In this document: in pieces, positions 34,767-42,539 of the stretch
How the letters are laid out: every line of letters begins with the position of its first letter
Numbering within the stretch: position 1 is the stretch's first letter
Source of the DNA: Mesorhizobium sp.
Lineage (GTDB): Bacteria > Pseudomonadota > Alphaproteobacteria > Rhizobiales > Rhizobiaceae
Assembly (NCBI GenBank): GCA_004963905.1
Contig: SUGL01000010.1
Location: 1 to 64,000, forward strand
Direction of reading: 5' to 3'
DNA length: 64,000 nt
Program-made: the position numbers and the translations under genes
Notes under the pieces: generated by a model
What the model saw: the letters and a program-made list of their open reading frames with translations, nothing else
Database searches by the model: none
Told to the model about the DNA's origin: nothing

Positions 34767-36113
34767 TCAGACCTGTTTTTCACCCCGCAGACTAACCACC
34801 TTGCCGCGCTCAGCATCTACCAGCGGCACGACGGCTGCGGCGGCCAGATCGTCCAGAGCAGTAACGATGGCGGAGGCGTAATGCCGCTCAATCATCTTGT
34901 CCGACGTGTCATGAAGCTGCGCCACCAATCGGACTGGAAGAGCTGCGCGAAGGCAGCGCACAATCGACGAATGCCGCAAGGCATATGGAACGGTATCCGC
35001 CGGCAGTCCTGCCTTTGCAACTATCGCGGCCCACGGGCGGGTTAGTTCCGATGGGGACTGCCAGGGGCCTCTGCTATCGCGCACCCATTCCGGGCGCTTG
35101 CCTGGCTTTGCCTTCTCCTGCCGATGCCGCCAGCGTTCCAATAGGGGATCGGCAGGGCGCCTGCCGGCGATAGAAGGCCTTAAAGCCTCAATTACGTCGG
35201 CGCCGACCCGAGTAGCGGTATGCGTCGCTCGTTTCTGCCCTCGTCCTTTTCGCGAAGTCGGAACCATCAATCGCGATTGCGCGGGCTGCACATCGCCAAC
35301 CTGCATTCTGCTCACCTGAGAGAAGCGGGCTCCGGTCGCGGTGAGGACGAGCACCATAAGAAACAGGTCGCCATTCCAATTGTCCTCGACATCCACCGCC
35401 TTTGCGGCTTCGATGATGCGCCGGATATCGGCGTCAGGCAGAGCGGCGCCGTCTCGGGCTGCTGCTGGCTCTGCCTCGCCGGCTTTGAGCCCAAGCTTGA
35501 CCGTCATCGGATATGTTGCCGGCAGCCGTTTCAGCACCTTTGCAGGAATGCCATTAAGGGCAGCCCGGAAATCATTTACGATCCGGCGCACAGTCGAGAC
35601 TGCCAAACTGTCCGCTAGACCGTCGCGCCACTCGTTCAGATCCTCATCCGAAAGAAGGTCTAGGCGCTTTGATGCGATCGGATGGGAAAGCACATGCTGG
35701 CTTAGTCTCCCTTGAGCGTCATCCGGCCGCGCGCCATCTAGCTTTTGTGCTCGCGCCTTTCGACGGGCAGCATAGGTCGTGACGACTTCCTGCACGATCG
35801 GAATGGGCTCTTTGCCCGCCTCCCGCTGCTGGTGGCGCTCCCGGTCAACATGGCGGGCGGCTGCACTCTTGGCTTGCTCGAAATTAAGGGTCTCAACCCC
35901 ATCGGCTGCAATGCCATCATCAGCAGCACCCAGGCCCTCCTGTTTGTACCGCCCATCGGGGAGGCGCCAACGAACAAGCCACCGTCCTGCCCTTTTGCCC
36001 TTGCGATATCCAAGATGAACCTCCGCACTTACGCCGCGCCAATGCACGCCTTCGGCCAGACCCTTGCGAGCATTGGGGGTGGTCAGCGGTGCTTCGCGGA
36101 GCGTCTTGGACAT
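34767..36113 (-). CDS. Tyrosine recombinase (phage integrase)
   Basis: A 448-residue site-specific recombinase. The catalytic domain has the first arginine in TATGARFSQVSRM, a second arginine in PYALRHSS, then LHDTSDKMIERHYAS with the histidine (LHDTS) and the nucleophilic tyrosine (HYAS). The first position of the usual HxxR box is tyrosine rather than histidine (YALR). The N-terminal part holds an arm-type binding domain and a SAM-like core-binding domain. It is encoded 150 bases from attR and presumably integrates the element into tRNA-Glu. Confidence 0.9.
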   Translation of the reverse strand: MSKTLREAPLTTPNARKGLAEGVHWRGVSAEVHLGYRKGKRAGRWLVRWRLPDGRYKQEGLGAADDGIAADGVETLNFEQAKSAAARHVDRERHQQREAGKEPIPIVQEVVTTYAARRKARAQKLDGARPDDAQGRLSQHVLSHPIASKRLDLLSDEDLNEWRDGLADSLAVSTVRRIVNDFRAALNGIPAKVLKRLPATYPMTVKLGLKAGEAEPAAARDGAALPDADIRRIIEAAKAVDVEDNWNGDLFLMVLVLTATGARFSQVSRMQVGDVQPAQSRLMVPTSRKGRGQKRATHTATRVGADVIEALRPSIAGRRPADPLLERWRHRQEKAKPGKRPEWVRDSRGPWQSPSELTRPWAAIVAKAGLPADTVPYALRHSSIVRCLRAALPVRLVAQLHDTSDKMIERHYASAIVTALDDLAAAAVVPLVDAERGKVVSLRGEKQV

Positions 36114-36262
36114 GCCAGGGTCTTACTCGTCTAATATCTGTCAATTATACAGCCGCGTACGACCACGAACAATGGCGGCGGCAATCCTGCCGAACCAGAA
36201 TTAACAGGGAACAGATAAAAAACAAAGGCGGTTAATGGCGAACAGATCGCTCTAAATGACTA

Positions 36263-36310
36263 CGCCCTCTCACGGCGGTAACAGGGGTTCGATTCCCCTT
36301 GGGCGTACCA
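36263..36310. repeat. attR: duplicated tRNA-Glu 3' half
   Basis: 48-bp direct repeat of 16456-16503, differing at one base. The upstream tRNA half is missing, so it is not a functional tRNA. Confidence 0.92.
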
Positions 36311-36362
36311 TCTCTCAGACAGGGCTTCCCCAGGCTGTCGGCGCTGAAACCCGCGTCCAAGT

Positions 36363-36590
36363 CTAAATGCCGGCTTGGGTCCTTTCACGGGATGCCTGTT
36401 CCAACAACCGCGACAGGTGCTGGAGGTGCATCGATTGGGCATCTTCGAGCAGCTGCAGAAAGTTGGACGCCTTGCCGCGCGGCAACCGGCGACGCTTCAG
36501 CGCAGCGATGCGCGCCCGCTGGCGCTTGATGTGCTGCTCGGCTTGCAGAACGTGCCGTTCCGCCATTTGGATGTCGTCGGCCAGTGCCAT
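36363..36590 (-). CDS. Small helical protein
   Basis: A 75-residue, wholly helical and basic protein (MALADDIQMAERHVLQAEQH, then IAALKRRRLPRGK). Homologous short proteins are common in rhizobial genomes without known function. First gene to the right of the element; it was probably the original neighbour of the tRNA. Confidence 0.65.
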   Translation of the reverse strand: MALADDIQMAERHVLQAEQHIKRQRARIAALKRRRLPRGKASNFLQLLEDAQSMHLQHLSRLLEQASRERTQAGI

Positions 36591-36675
36591 AAGCGATAAA
36601 CGGTCTGGCGGTCAGAGCGTTCCGTCGGGGAAACCGGCATCTGAAACGCGGCCCCCGTGATTGGGCCGACCCAGT

Positions 36676-37182
36676 CTATAGCTGCCGGCGGCGGATCGTT
36701 TCGGCAAGTTCCGCGAAGGCGTCGACAATGCCAGCGCCGCTCTTGGCGCTTACGAACTTGACGCTCGATCGGGCAAGCTGGCCGATCTGCTCGGCGCTTC
36801 CGGGCGCTTCGGCGAGATCGATCTTGTTCACCAGGGCCCTCAACGGCCTGCCTGGGAATCTCGTCTCGAAATTGCGGGCCAGTTCGACCATGCGCGTCAC
36901 CGTTTGCGGGCGCGTCACGTCCGACACGACAATCGCTGCCGAAGCGCCGGTAACGTAAACGGTGTCGAAAATACGCATGCCGAAATCGCCGTCCGTGTCC
37001 CAGAGCACGAGGCGCGTCGCTTCGTCCGCGCGAGCCGGATCGGCGGGAACGTCGTAGCTTAGAACTTCGACGCCGAGCGTGGATTTGTATTCGCCGTCGA
37101 AACGATCGTGCACGAGCCGGTACATGATCGATGTCTTGCCCACCCCCATGTCGCCCAGCAGCATGACCTTCGCGGTAAACAT
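36676..37182 (-). CDS. Ras/Rab-like small GTPase
   Basis: A 168-residue single-domain GTPase of the Ras superfamily. The P-loop is GDMGVGKTS (residues 10-18), the switch I threonine is T35 (STLGVEV), switch II reads WDTDGD (61-66), the specificity motif is NKID (119-122) and SAK is at 145-147. The Ras DTAGQ is altered: alanine is replaced by D64 and the catalytic glutamine position by D66, so hydrolysis may depend on a partner. No C-terminal cysteine for lipidation is present. Its ATG overlaps the stop of the OmpA-family gene (TAATG), so both are made together; the pair suggests a membrane-associated GTPase switch. Confidence 0.85.
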   Translation of the reverse strand: MFTAKVMLLGDMGVGKTSIMYRLVHDRFDGEYKSTLGVEVLSYDVPADPARADEATRLVLWDTDGDFGMRIFDTVYVTGASAAIVVSDVTRPQTVTRMVELARNFETRFPGRPLRALVNKIDLAEAPGSAEQIGQLARSSVKFVSAKSGAGIVDAFAELAETIRRRQL

Positions 37183-39107
37183 TACTGGAGGCGCTCGGCT
37201 CGAAACACGTTTTCGAATGTGACCCGGCGGTTCCCTTCGCTCGGCACGTCGGAGATGGGCACCGAGGACGAGCGCGAAACCACAAACAGGCGCGAAGGCT
37301 CGATGCCGAGCGAGGTCAACGCCCGCACCACCTGATCGGCCCGCTTGCGGGCAACCACGTGGTTGATGGAGTCCGTTCCGGTATCGTCGGCGTGGCCGAC
37401 GACACGAATCCTCAGATCGTTGCCCTCAAGCAGTCCGGCCAGATCGCGGATCTGTCGGTCCGCCTCCTTGTCGTCGGCAAAAGCGTCGGCTGTGCCAAAG
37501 AAGATTGCCGTCGAGGCCATGAAGCGGTCGAGCCGCTCGGCGGGGCTGTCGGCTACCGAGCGCAGGGCGTCGTATTGTTGGTTTCTGGACCGTGTTTCCT
37601 CGGCGATCGCCGCGCGTGTCTCGTCGACACGCGCCTGCAGGCTGGCAAGGGATTGCAGCTCCCGCGCACTTGACCCGCGCGTTTCATCGATACGGGCCTG
37701 TAGGCCGGCGAGAGACTGTCGCTGCTCGGCGATCGCCGCGCCTGCTTCCCCGACGGACTTCTGCAGACTGGCGAGTGACTGTTGCTGTTTTGTGATCGCG
37801 TTGCCGGTTTCACCGCCGGACTTCTGCAAGTCGGCGAGGGATCGTTGCAGCTCAGCGACCGACTGGCGCGTTCCATCGATGCTTGCCTGGATGCCGGCCA
37901 AGGATTGTCGCACGGCGTCGACATCGGCGTGCAGCGCCGCCGACTGTTCCATTCCCGGCACGACGCCGATCCGGTCGACGATCCGATATGGGGCGGCCGC
38001 CTTGGCCAAGGCGCCGACCAGCGGAGCGACCTCCACCTGGCTGGGCTCTATGCCGGAGACCGACACGCTGCGATTGCCATGGTCGAAGTCCAGCCGCAGC
38101 GGGAAAGATTGCAGCAGCGGCTCCTTGCCGACAAGTTCCTGCAGCGCGTCATTCGTCCGCCGCTCCAGCATCGTCCGGGTGAGGTAGACGCCTGCCAGCC
38201 ATGCCAGCCCGGCGGCAACGAGAGCAGCGAGCACGAGCAGGACGACCTTCCCGCCCCGGCGCGGCTTCCTGTCCAGGGAAGCATCGGCTTCGATCGATGC
38301 GGCCAGCGACGCCAGCGTGGCGGTGTCGCAGTCGCCATCCATGCCCTCGATCGTGTCGAAGAAAAGCGAATTGATCCTGGCGTCGTCCACGGGGCGCAAG
38401 GGACCGATGCATTCCGCCGCCAGGATGAACCGGGGCGAGGCGCGGAGCACGATCTCCCGTCCGCCGAAGTCGAGCTTCTCAAGGTTGCCTTCGCCCGCGA
38501 GCGCCTGGACGGAAAATTCCAGAATCGCCGCGACCATGGCGCTCAGCAGATCGGCCCTCTCGTCGGGGATCGCTTCGCGCTTCCAGTCCGCGACGAGGCG
38601 CCCGTTGCCGCGCTCGATCATCAGCAGCCGGCTGACGCGGGGCGGGCTGGCGTTCGCCAGAACGAACTCGCTGATCGGGCGGCCGGTCGCCAGCGACTTG
38701 ACGCGACCGACCCACAGCTCCGTCGATGTCAGCGCGTTGAGGCGCTGCTCCAGCCGCGCCACGAGCTCCTTGAAGGCATTTGCCACAGCCGCGCTGACCA
38801 GTCGCCCGGTGATCGGGTAGAGCGCTTCGACCATGAGGTCGCGTGAATTCCTGATCTCGCTCCTGATCGCGGAGACCACCGACGGGGCGATGACATTCGC
38901 CAGTTCGCGCGGCCGGCTGACTTCCGCGCGTTCGAGCGCGGCGACAAGTATGTCGGCCGTCGCCGCTTCGAGACGGCCGGGGTTGCCTATATATTGCTGG
39001 AGGAGAGCGACATCGGCTCCCAGCGCTTCAAGACGCGCGGCCTCCGGTTGAAAGAGCAAGGTCTTGAGCTGCTCGATCTCACGGTTCTGGCCGACGGCGG
39101 AAGTCAT
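37182..39107 (-). CDS. OmpA-family membrane protein with longin-like segment and coiled coil
   Basis: A 641-residue multidomain protein. Residues 1-155 are helical and cytosolic. About 160-258 (RLLMIERGNGRLVADWKR, then a helix with LLSAMVAAILEFSV, then FGGREIVLRASPRFILAAEC) has the layout of a longin/roadblock domain, the fold that partners small GTPases; this is an inference. A membrane helix follows at 287-309. In the periplasm there is a short mixed domain, five 21-residue repeats (401-505) forming a coiled coil, and a C-terminal OmpA domain (about 535-636; VVGHADDTGTDSIN, SEGNRRVTFE) that should bind peptidoglycan. It could thus link cell wall to the cytosolic GTPase. Confidence 0.82.
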   Translation of the reverse strand: MTSAVGQNREIEQLKTLLFQPEAARLEALGADVALLQQYIGNPGRLEAATADILVAALERAEVSRPRELANVIAPSVVSAIRSEIRNSRDLMVEALYPITGRLVSAAVANAFKELVARLEQRLNALTSTELWVGRVKSLATGRPISEFVLANASPPRVSRLLMIERGNGRLVADWKREAIPDERADLLSAMVAAILEFSVQALAGEGNLEKLDFGGREIVLRASPRFILAAECIGPLRPVDDARINSLFFDTIEGMDGDCDTATLASLAASIEADASLDRKPRRGGKVVLLVLAALVAAGLAWLAGVYLTRTMLERRTNDALQELVGKEPLLQSFPLRLDFDHGNRSVSVSGIEPSQVEVAPLVGALAKAAAPYRIVDRIGVVPGMEQSAALHADVDAVRQSLAGIQASIDGTRQSVAELQRSLADLQKSGGETGNAITKQQQSLASLQKSVGEAGAAIAEQRQSLAGLQARIDETRGSSARELQSLASLQARVDETRAAIAEETRSRNQQYDALRSVADSPAERLDRFMASTAIFFGTADAFADDKEADRQIRDLAGLLEGNDLRIRVVGHADDTGTDSINHVVARKRADQVVRALTSLGIEPSRLFVVSRSSSVPISDVPSEGNRRVTFENVFRAERLQ

Positions 39108-39108
39108 G

Positions 39109-39465
39109 CTACCTTCCCGTGGCGGAACCCAGCCTGGTTATGGTTGCGCCAAGCTCCGAAATCGCGGCGCCGATGTCCCTGTGCGAGGCGAGCCGTTTCT
39201 GCTCCGTATCCTGCTCGAGCTCCTGCAGCCGCGCTTGCAGCGCTGCGACCTCCTTGGCGAAGTCCGCCTGCAGCATTTTGAGAGAGGCCTGCATCTCCTC
39301 TCGCAAACCGGCCAGGTTGTTCTCGATCGATCGCTGCGCGCCCCCGAACAGCAGATTGCGGACCTGATCGATGGTCGCTTCGGGATGGACTGTCGCTTCC
39401 GATCCGTTGGCGGAAGCGGCTCCGCCCGCGGCTTTTCCAGCTTGCTCGGCGCCTTTCATGGTCAT
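39109..39465 (-). CDS. Coiled-coil protein of the GTPase operon
   Basis: A 118-residue protein with a disordered Ala/Gly-rich start and a long helix (about residues 30-100; QRSIENNLAGLREEMQASLK). Residues 32-40 (IDQVRNLLF) match the start of the OmpA-family protein (IEQLKTLLF, residues 11-19), hinting at a shared docking element. It is the first gene of the operon, one base before the next start. No family assigned. Confidence 0.72.
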   Translation of the reverse strand: MTMKGAEQAGKAAGGAASANGSEATVHPEATIDQVRNLLFGGAQRSIENNLAGLREEMQASLKMLQADFAKEVAALQARLQELEQDTEQKRLASHRDIGAAISELGATITRLGSATGR

Positions 39466-39735
39466 TCCCCGGTTAATCCTACGCTCAACGACACTGTCGC
39501 GACCGTTATACCAAATCCCAATTCATATGACAGGCAATTGACTTGGTACGGTATCGCGGGCCGGCACGGATCGAACGTGGCATTGGTGCCGGGCCATCGT
39601 CACGTACCGCAATGAGGAGTCTCACGCCAGCCTTACCTTCCTTCCGGAGCCCAATCTGCCTGCTCCGCGTGAAAGGTGGCGGGCCGCGCCTGCCGGAGCT
39701 GGCGCCCTGTCAAGTAAGTGCCGTTTGGGCGGCAG

Positions 39736-39781
39736 CGAATATGACTTTCGTCATCTTCGGTCCTGACCTTCGTCAGATGTC
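39736..39781. promoter_or_regulatory. Two-palindrome operator module, copy A
   Basis: ATGAC-TTTC-GTCAT (39741-39754) and CTGAC-CTTC-GTCAG (39763-39776) with starts 22 bases apart, in a 46-base segment of which 41 bases match copy B at 43685-43730. It lies between the divergent GTPase operon and the yidB-like gene. Confidence 0.7.
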
Positions 39782-39863
39782 GCGACGTCGCGAAACGTCC
39801 TAGACCAACACTGGCTGCGCGTTGTGCAAACGGCGAGCGTGATTTTCGACGGGAGGTTCCTCG

Positions 39864-40214
39864 ATGGGATTTTTGGACAGTCTGCAAAGCGCGTTGCAGG
39901 GCGGGCAGCAAGGTGGCGGCTCCAACGTCTTGGCCGATGCGCTGGCCAGCGTCGGCGGTTACCAGGGCGTGCTCGCCATGCTGCAGAAATCGGGCCTCGG
40001 CGACCGTGTCGAATCCTGGCTGAGCACCAACTCGGCGAACCTCCCGATCGCGCCCGACGAGATCAAGGCGGCGCTTGGCGATCCGCAGCTTCGGCAACTG
40101 GCGAGCCAGTTCGGCATTCCGCTGGATCAGGTGGCCAGCGTGCTGGCGCAGCATCTTCCCGCTGCCGTCGACCAGGCCAGCCCCGACGGGGTGCTTGCGA
40201 CGCGCGGCAGCTGA
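39864..40214 (+). CDS. YidB-like (DUF937) protein
   Basis: A 116-residue protein starting MGFLDSLQSALQGGQQGGGS with SGLGDRVESWLSTNSANLPI in the middle and helices with QLASQFGIPLDQVASVLAQH at the end, the standard form of the YidB family. Its function is unknown; YidB relatives are small soluble proteins often linked to envelope stress. It follows operator copy A by about 80 bases and precedes the DUF2853 gene by 98 bases. GGGAGG upstream supports the start. Confidence 0.85.
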   Translation: MGFLDSLQSALQGGQQGGGSNVLADALASVGGYQGVLAMLQKSGLGDRVESWLSTNSANLPIAPDEIKAALGDPQLRQLASQFGIPLDQVASVLAQHLPAAVDQASPDGVLATRGS

Positions 40215-40312
40215 CGCTCCGGGAGCAACGAGACGATCGATATCAAGCGGCAACCGGGCAGCGCGGCTCGACAGCAACGTCGCTGCCGCGCCCGAGATGA
40301 GAGGACAAGCGT

Positions 40313-40654
40313 GTGAGCAAGCAAGACGAACTGATCAGCAAATATGCGGCGGACCTGAAGGTGAAGTGCGGCCTTACGGCGGATATGGATCTTTTGACAA
40401 AGGTCACGAAGGGCTGCGGCCCGGCGATCTACGACAAAGATGCGTCCACGGTTTCGGCCTCGGACAAGGAGGAGATGGAACGGGTCAAGAAGAACTTCCT
40501 CGTCGAGAAGCTGGGACTGGCGGCCGACGCCGCCCTGGACGCGGGACTCGCCAAGGTCATCGACCAGTACGGCCGGACCAATCGCAACAAACATCGCGCG
40601 GTCTTCTACTATCTGCTCGTCAAGCATTTCAGGCGCGAGAGCGCATACGCCTGA
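40313..40654 (+). CDS. DUF2853 family protein
   Basis: A 113-residue soluble protein (DELISKYAADLKVKCGLTAD, KLGLAADAALDAGLAKVIDQ, RNKHRAVFYYLLVKHF). The length and helices fit DUF2853. GTG start with GAGG upstream. It lies between yidB-like and mscL genes and is probably in the same unit. No function is known for the family. Confidence 0.82.
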   Translation: MSKQDELISKYAADLKVKCGLTADMDLLTKVTKGCGPAIYDKDASTVSASDKEEMERVKKNFLVEKLGLAADAALDAGLAKVIDQYGRTNRNKHRAVFYYLLVKHFRRESAYA

Positions 40655-40682
40655 CACGCAACCAGGCGAACGGGTTAATGCA

Positions 40683-40784
40683 ATGTCGCCCAAAAGTGCG
40701 CAGCGGTTTTGGGGAAAACGACATGCATCAAAACAAAGATTTAAAGCGCGGCGCCTGAATCCGCTTCAGCGCGACGCGCTTTAA
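40683..40784. repeat. Palindromic intergenic repeat, ATGTCG type, with AAAGCGCG arm
   Basis: An ATGTCGCCCAAAAG ... GACAT palindrome (40683-40725), followed by an inverted AAAGCGCG ... CGCGCTTT segment (40743-40783). It sits immediately before the mscL ribosome site. Related to the units at 41731 and 46783. Confidence 0.7.
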
Positions 40785-40798
40785 AGAAGGAGATGGGG

Positions 40799-41218
40799 AT
40801 GCTGAAAGAATTCCAGGAATTCATTTCCAAGGGCAATGTGATGGACCTGGCCGTCGGCGTCATCATCGGCGCGGCCTTCTCCAAGATCGTCGATTCGCTG
40901 GTCAACGACATCATCATGCCGATCGTCGGCGCGATCTTCGGCGGGTTGGACTTCAACAACTATTTCTTTGGACTGTCCTCGAACGTCCACTCAGCCACGC
41001 TGGCCGATGCCAAGAAAGAGGGCGCCGTTTTCGCCTATGGCAGCTTCATCACCGTGGTGCTGAACTTCCTGATCCTTGCCTTCATCATCTTCCTGATGGT
41101 CAAGATGGTGAACAATCTGCGCAAGCGCCTTGAAGGCCAGAAACCGGCGGCTGCCGCGGCCCCGCCGGCAGATGTCCAGCTTCTGACCGAAATCCGCGAC
41201 CTGCTCGCGAGAAAATAG
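40799..41218 (+). CDS. mscL: Large-conductance mechanosensitive channel MscL
   Basis: A 139-residue channel subunit. It has the N-terminal amphipathic helix ([20 protein letters not shown]), TM1 ([20 protein letters not shown]), a short periplasmic loop and TM2 ([20 protein letters not shown]), and a C-terminal helix ([10 protein letters not shown]). It opens under membrane tension to release solutes during osmotic downshock. The ATG at 40799 follows AAGGAG by 7 bases; the ATG at 40793 overlaps the ribosome site. Confidence 0.95.
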   Translation: MLKEFQEFISKGNVMDLAVGVIIGAAFSKIVDSLVNDIIMPIVGAIFGGLDFNNYFFGLSSNVHSATLADAKKEGAVFAYGSFITVVLNFLILAFIIFLMVKMVNNLRKRLEGQKPAAAAAPPADVQLLTEIRDLLARK

Positions 41219-41375
41219 CCCTGTGCTATCCGCAGCGGCCGGACTTGGTTCGGCCGCTGTCCGGTGTCTGACAGCGCCGCGCCCTTTCTCGTTCCGCGAG
41301 CCTTCGCGGCCACCCTCCAGCACTGTGCTCCGCCTCGAGATCGCTCCCTCGAACCCATGCGGCAGGGCTTCGGAA

Positions 41376-41576
41376 ATGAAGATCGTTGCAGAATTGCTCA
41401 CAAGGCTCGACGACACCATGCGGGTCGTCAAAGGCCAGTTGGCCGAGATGAATGGCGAGCAGCTCGATGCGCTCGTGGCCCTGCTCACGCCGAGACCGTC
41501 GATCGGCAGCGCCGAAATGGTTCTGACCATCCTGGCGCTTCGCGAAACGGAAGCACGCAATCGGGCAAAGAGGTAG
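41376..41576 (+). CDS. Hypothetical small helical protein
   Basis: A 66-residue protein (MKIVAELLTRLDDTMRVVKG, SAEMVLTILALRETEARNRA) read from an internal ATG of a longer frame. Amphipathic helices suggest a real small protein. No homology known to me. A strong terminator follows at 41671. Confidence 0.5.
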   Translation: MKIVAELLTRLDDTMRVVKGQLAEMNGEQLDALVALLTPRPSIGSAEMVLTILALRETEARNRAKR

Positions 41577-41670
41577 CCGGCGAGAACCGAGGTTCGTGAG
41601 GAGGCATCCTGTTGCCTCCGTCTTTCCGCGCGAAGAGCAGGAACTCAGGCAACCAGACTGCCCGCGGCTC

Positions 41671-41728
41671 CCTAAAGCGCGTCGCGGCTGAACGGCCTCA
41701 TGCGACGCGCTTTAGGTTGTTTTTTTTT
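41671..41728 (+). terminator. Strong terminator
   Basis: Perfect 15-bp stem (CCTAAAGCGCGTCGC and GCGACGCGCTTTAGG, 41671-41685 and 41702-41716) followed by TTGTTTTTTTTTT. Confidence 0.85.
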
Positions 41729-41730
41729 TG

Positions 41731-41773
41731 CATGTCGTTGTCCCAAAACCGCTGCGCACTTTTGGGCGACATG
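41731..41773. repeat. Palindromic intergenic repeat, ATGTCG type
   Basis: CATGTCGTTGTCCCAAAA ... CTTTTGGGCGACATG around CCGCTGCGCA. The remaining 41774-41873 holds no recognisable feature. Confidence 0.7.
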
Positions 41774-41873
41774 CATTAACCCCGAAGCCGCGGGCTTTTT
41801 TTGCAGTGACCGCCTCGCGCCAACGCAGGACAAACCCGCGGCGCGCAATACACGGCCATCCCGGAAGCTTTGT

Positions 41874-42539
41874 TCAGGTTATTGTCTTTATGGCCAGTTC
41901 CGTCCGGTTCTTGGCTCCGCACTTCTCAAGGATCGTGCTTACGTAATTCTTGATCGTACCCTCGGCCAAATGCAGTTGCGCGCCGATTTCGCCATTGCTC
42001 TTGCCTTCGATGATCAGCTTGAGGATTTCGTTCTCACGCGCGGTTAAGTCGTCGCGAACCGACGCGCTGGCCGGCGCGTGCCGTGGGCGCAAGCGCTTGA
42101 ACTCTTCGAGAATCCGCGCGGCAACGCCCGGGGAGAGCGCGGATTGGCCCTTCGCCACCGTGCGGATCGTCGTCGCGATCTCGTCGATCCTGGCGTCCTT
42201 CAAAAGATATGCTCTGGCGCCTGCGCTGACGGCCTCGAAAATCAGGTCGTTGGTTTCGAAAGTGGTCAGGACGACGATGCTGGTCCCTGGAAACTCGCGC
42301 AGGATCCGCTGCGTTGCCGTGACGCCGTCGACACGCGGCATTTGAAGATCCATCAAAATGACATCCGGCCGATATCGGCGCGCAAACTCGATCGCCTGCT
42401 CGCCGTCGGCGGCGCCGCCGACGATTTCGAAGTCATCGTTCTGCTGTCCAAGAAGCGTGGCAAGGCCTTCCCGGATCAAGGTCTGATCCTCGGCTATCAA
42501 CACGCGTATCCTTTCGGGTTGACGGTGCGGGTCAGTCAT
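41874..42539 (-). CDS. NarL/LuxR-family response regulator
   Basis: A 221-residue regulator with a receiver domain (VLIAEDQTLIREGLATLLGQ; phosphoacceptor D64 in LMDLQMP; conserved lysine in AYLLKDA) and a C-terminal LuxR-type helix-turn-helix (LTARENEILKLIIEGKSNGE, LAEGTIKNYVSTILEKCGAK). Its start lies within the last bases of the kinase gene (8-base overlap), so they form a two-component pair. The palindromes at 43690-43725 and 39741-39776 are good candidate binding sites. Confidence 0.92.
   Translation of the reverse strand: MTDPHRQPERIRVLIAEDQTLIREGLATLLGQQNDDFEIVGGAADGEQAIEFARRYRPDVILMDLQMPRVDGVTATQRILREFPGTSIVVLTTFETNDLIFEAVSAGARAYLLKDARIDEIATTIRTVAKGQSALSPGVAARILEEFKRLRPRHAPASASVRDDLTARENEILKLIIEGKSNGEIGAQLHLAEGTIKNYVSTILEKCGAKNRTELAIKTIT

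Larger units (their letters stand above)
16456..36310. mobile_element. ~19.8-kb integrative element in tRNA-Glu, phage-satellite-like
   Basis: Bounded by 48-bp direct repeats of the tRNA 3' half, with a tyrosine integrase next to the right repeat reading inward. It carries an AlpA-like excisionase, a replication-initiation-like gene with adjacent 11-bp-periodic repeats, XRE and Myb-like regulators, an HNH/AP2 protein, and phage structural or ejection-like proteins. Most are small, overlapping genes on the minus strand between 25.4 and 36.1 kb. I find no terminase, portal, major capsid, tail tube or lysis gene, so by itself it should not make particles. A reduced prophage, a phage satellite or an integrative plasmid-like island are the options. 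Confidence 0.92.
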
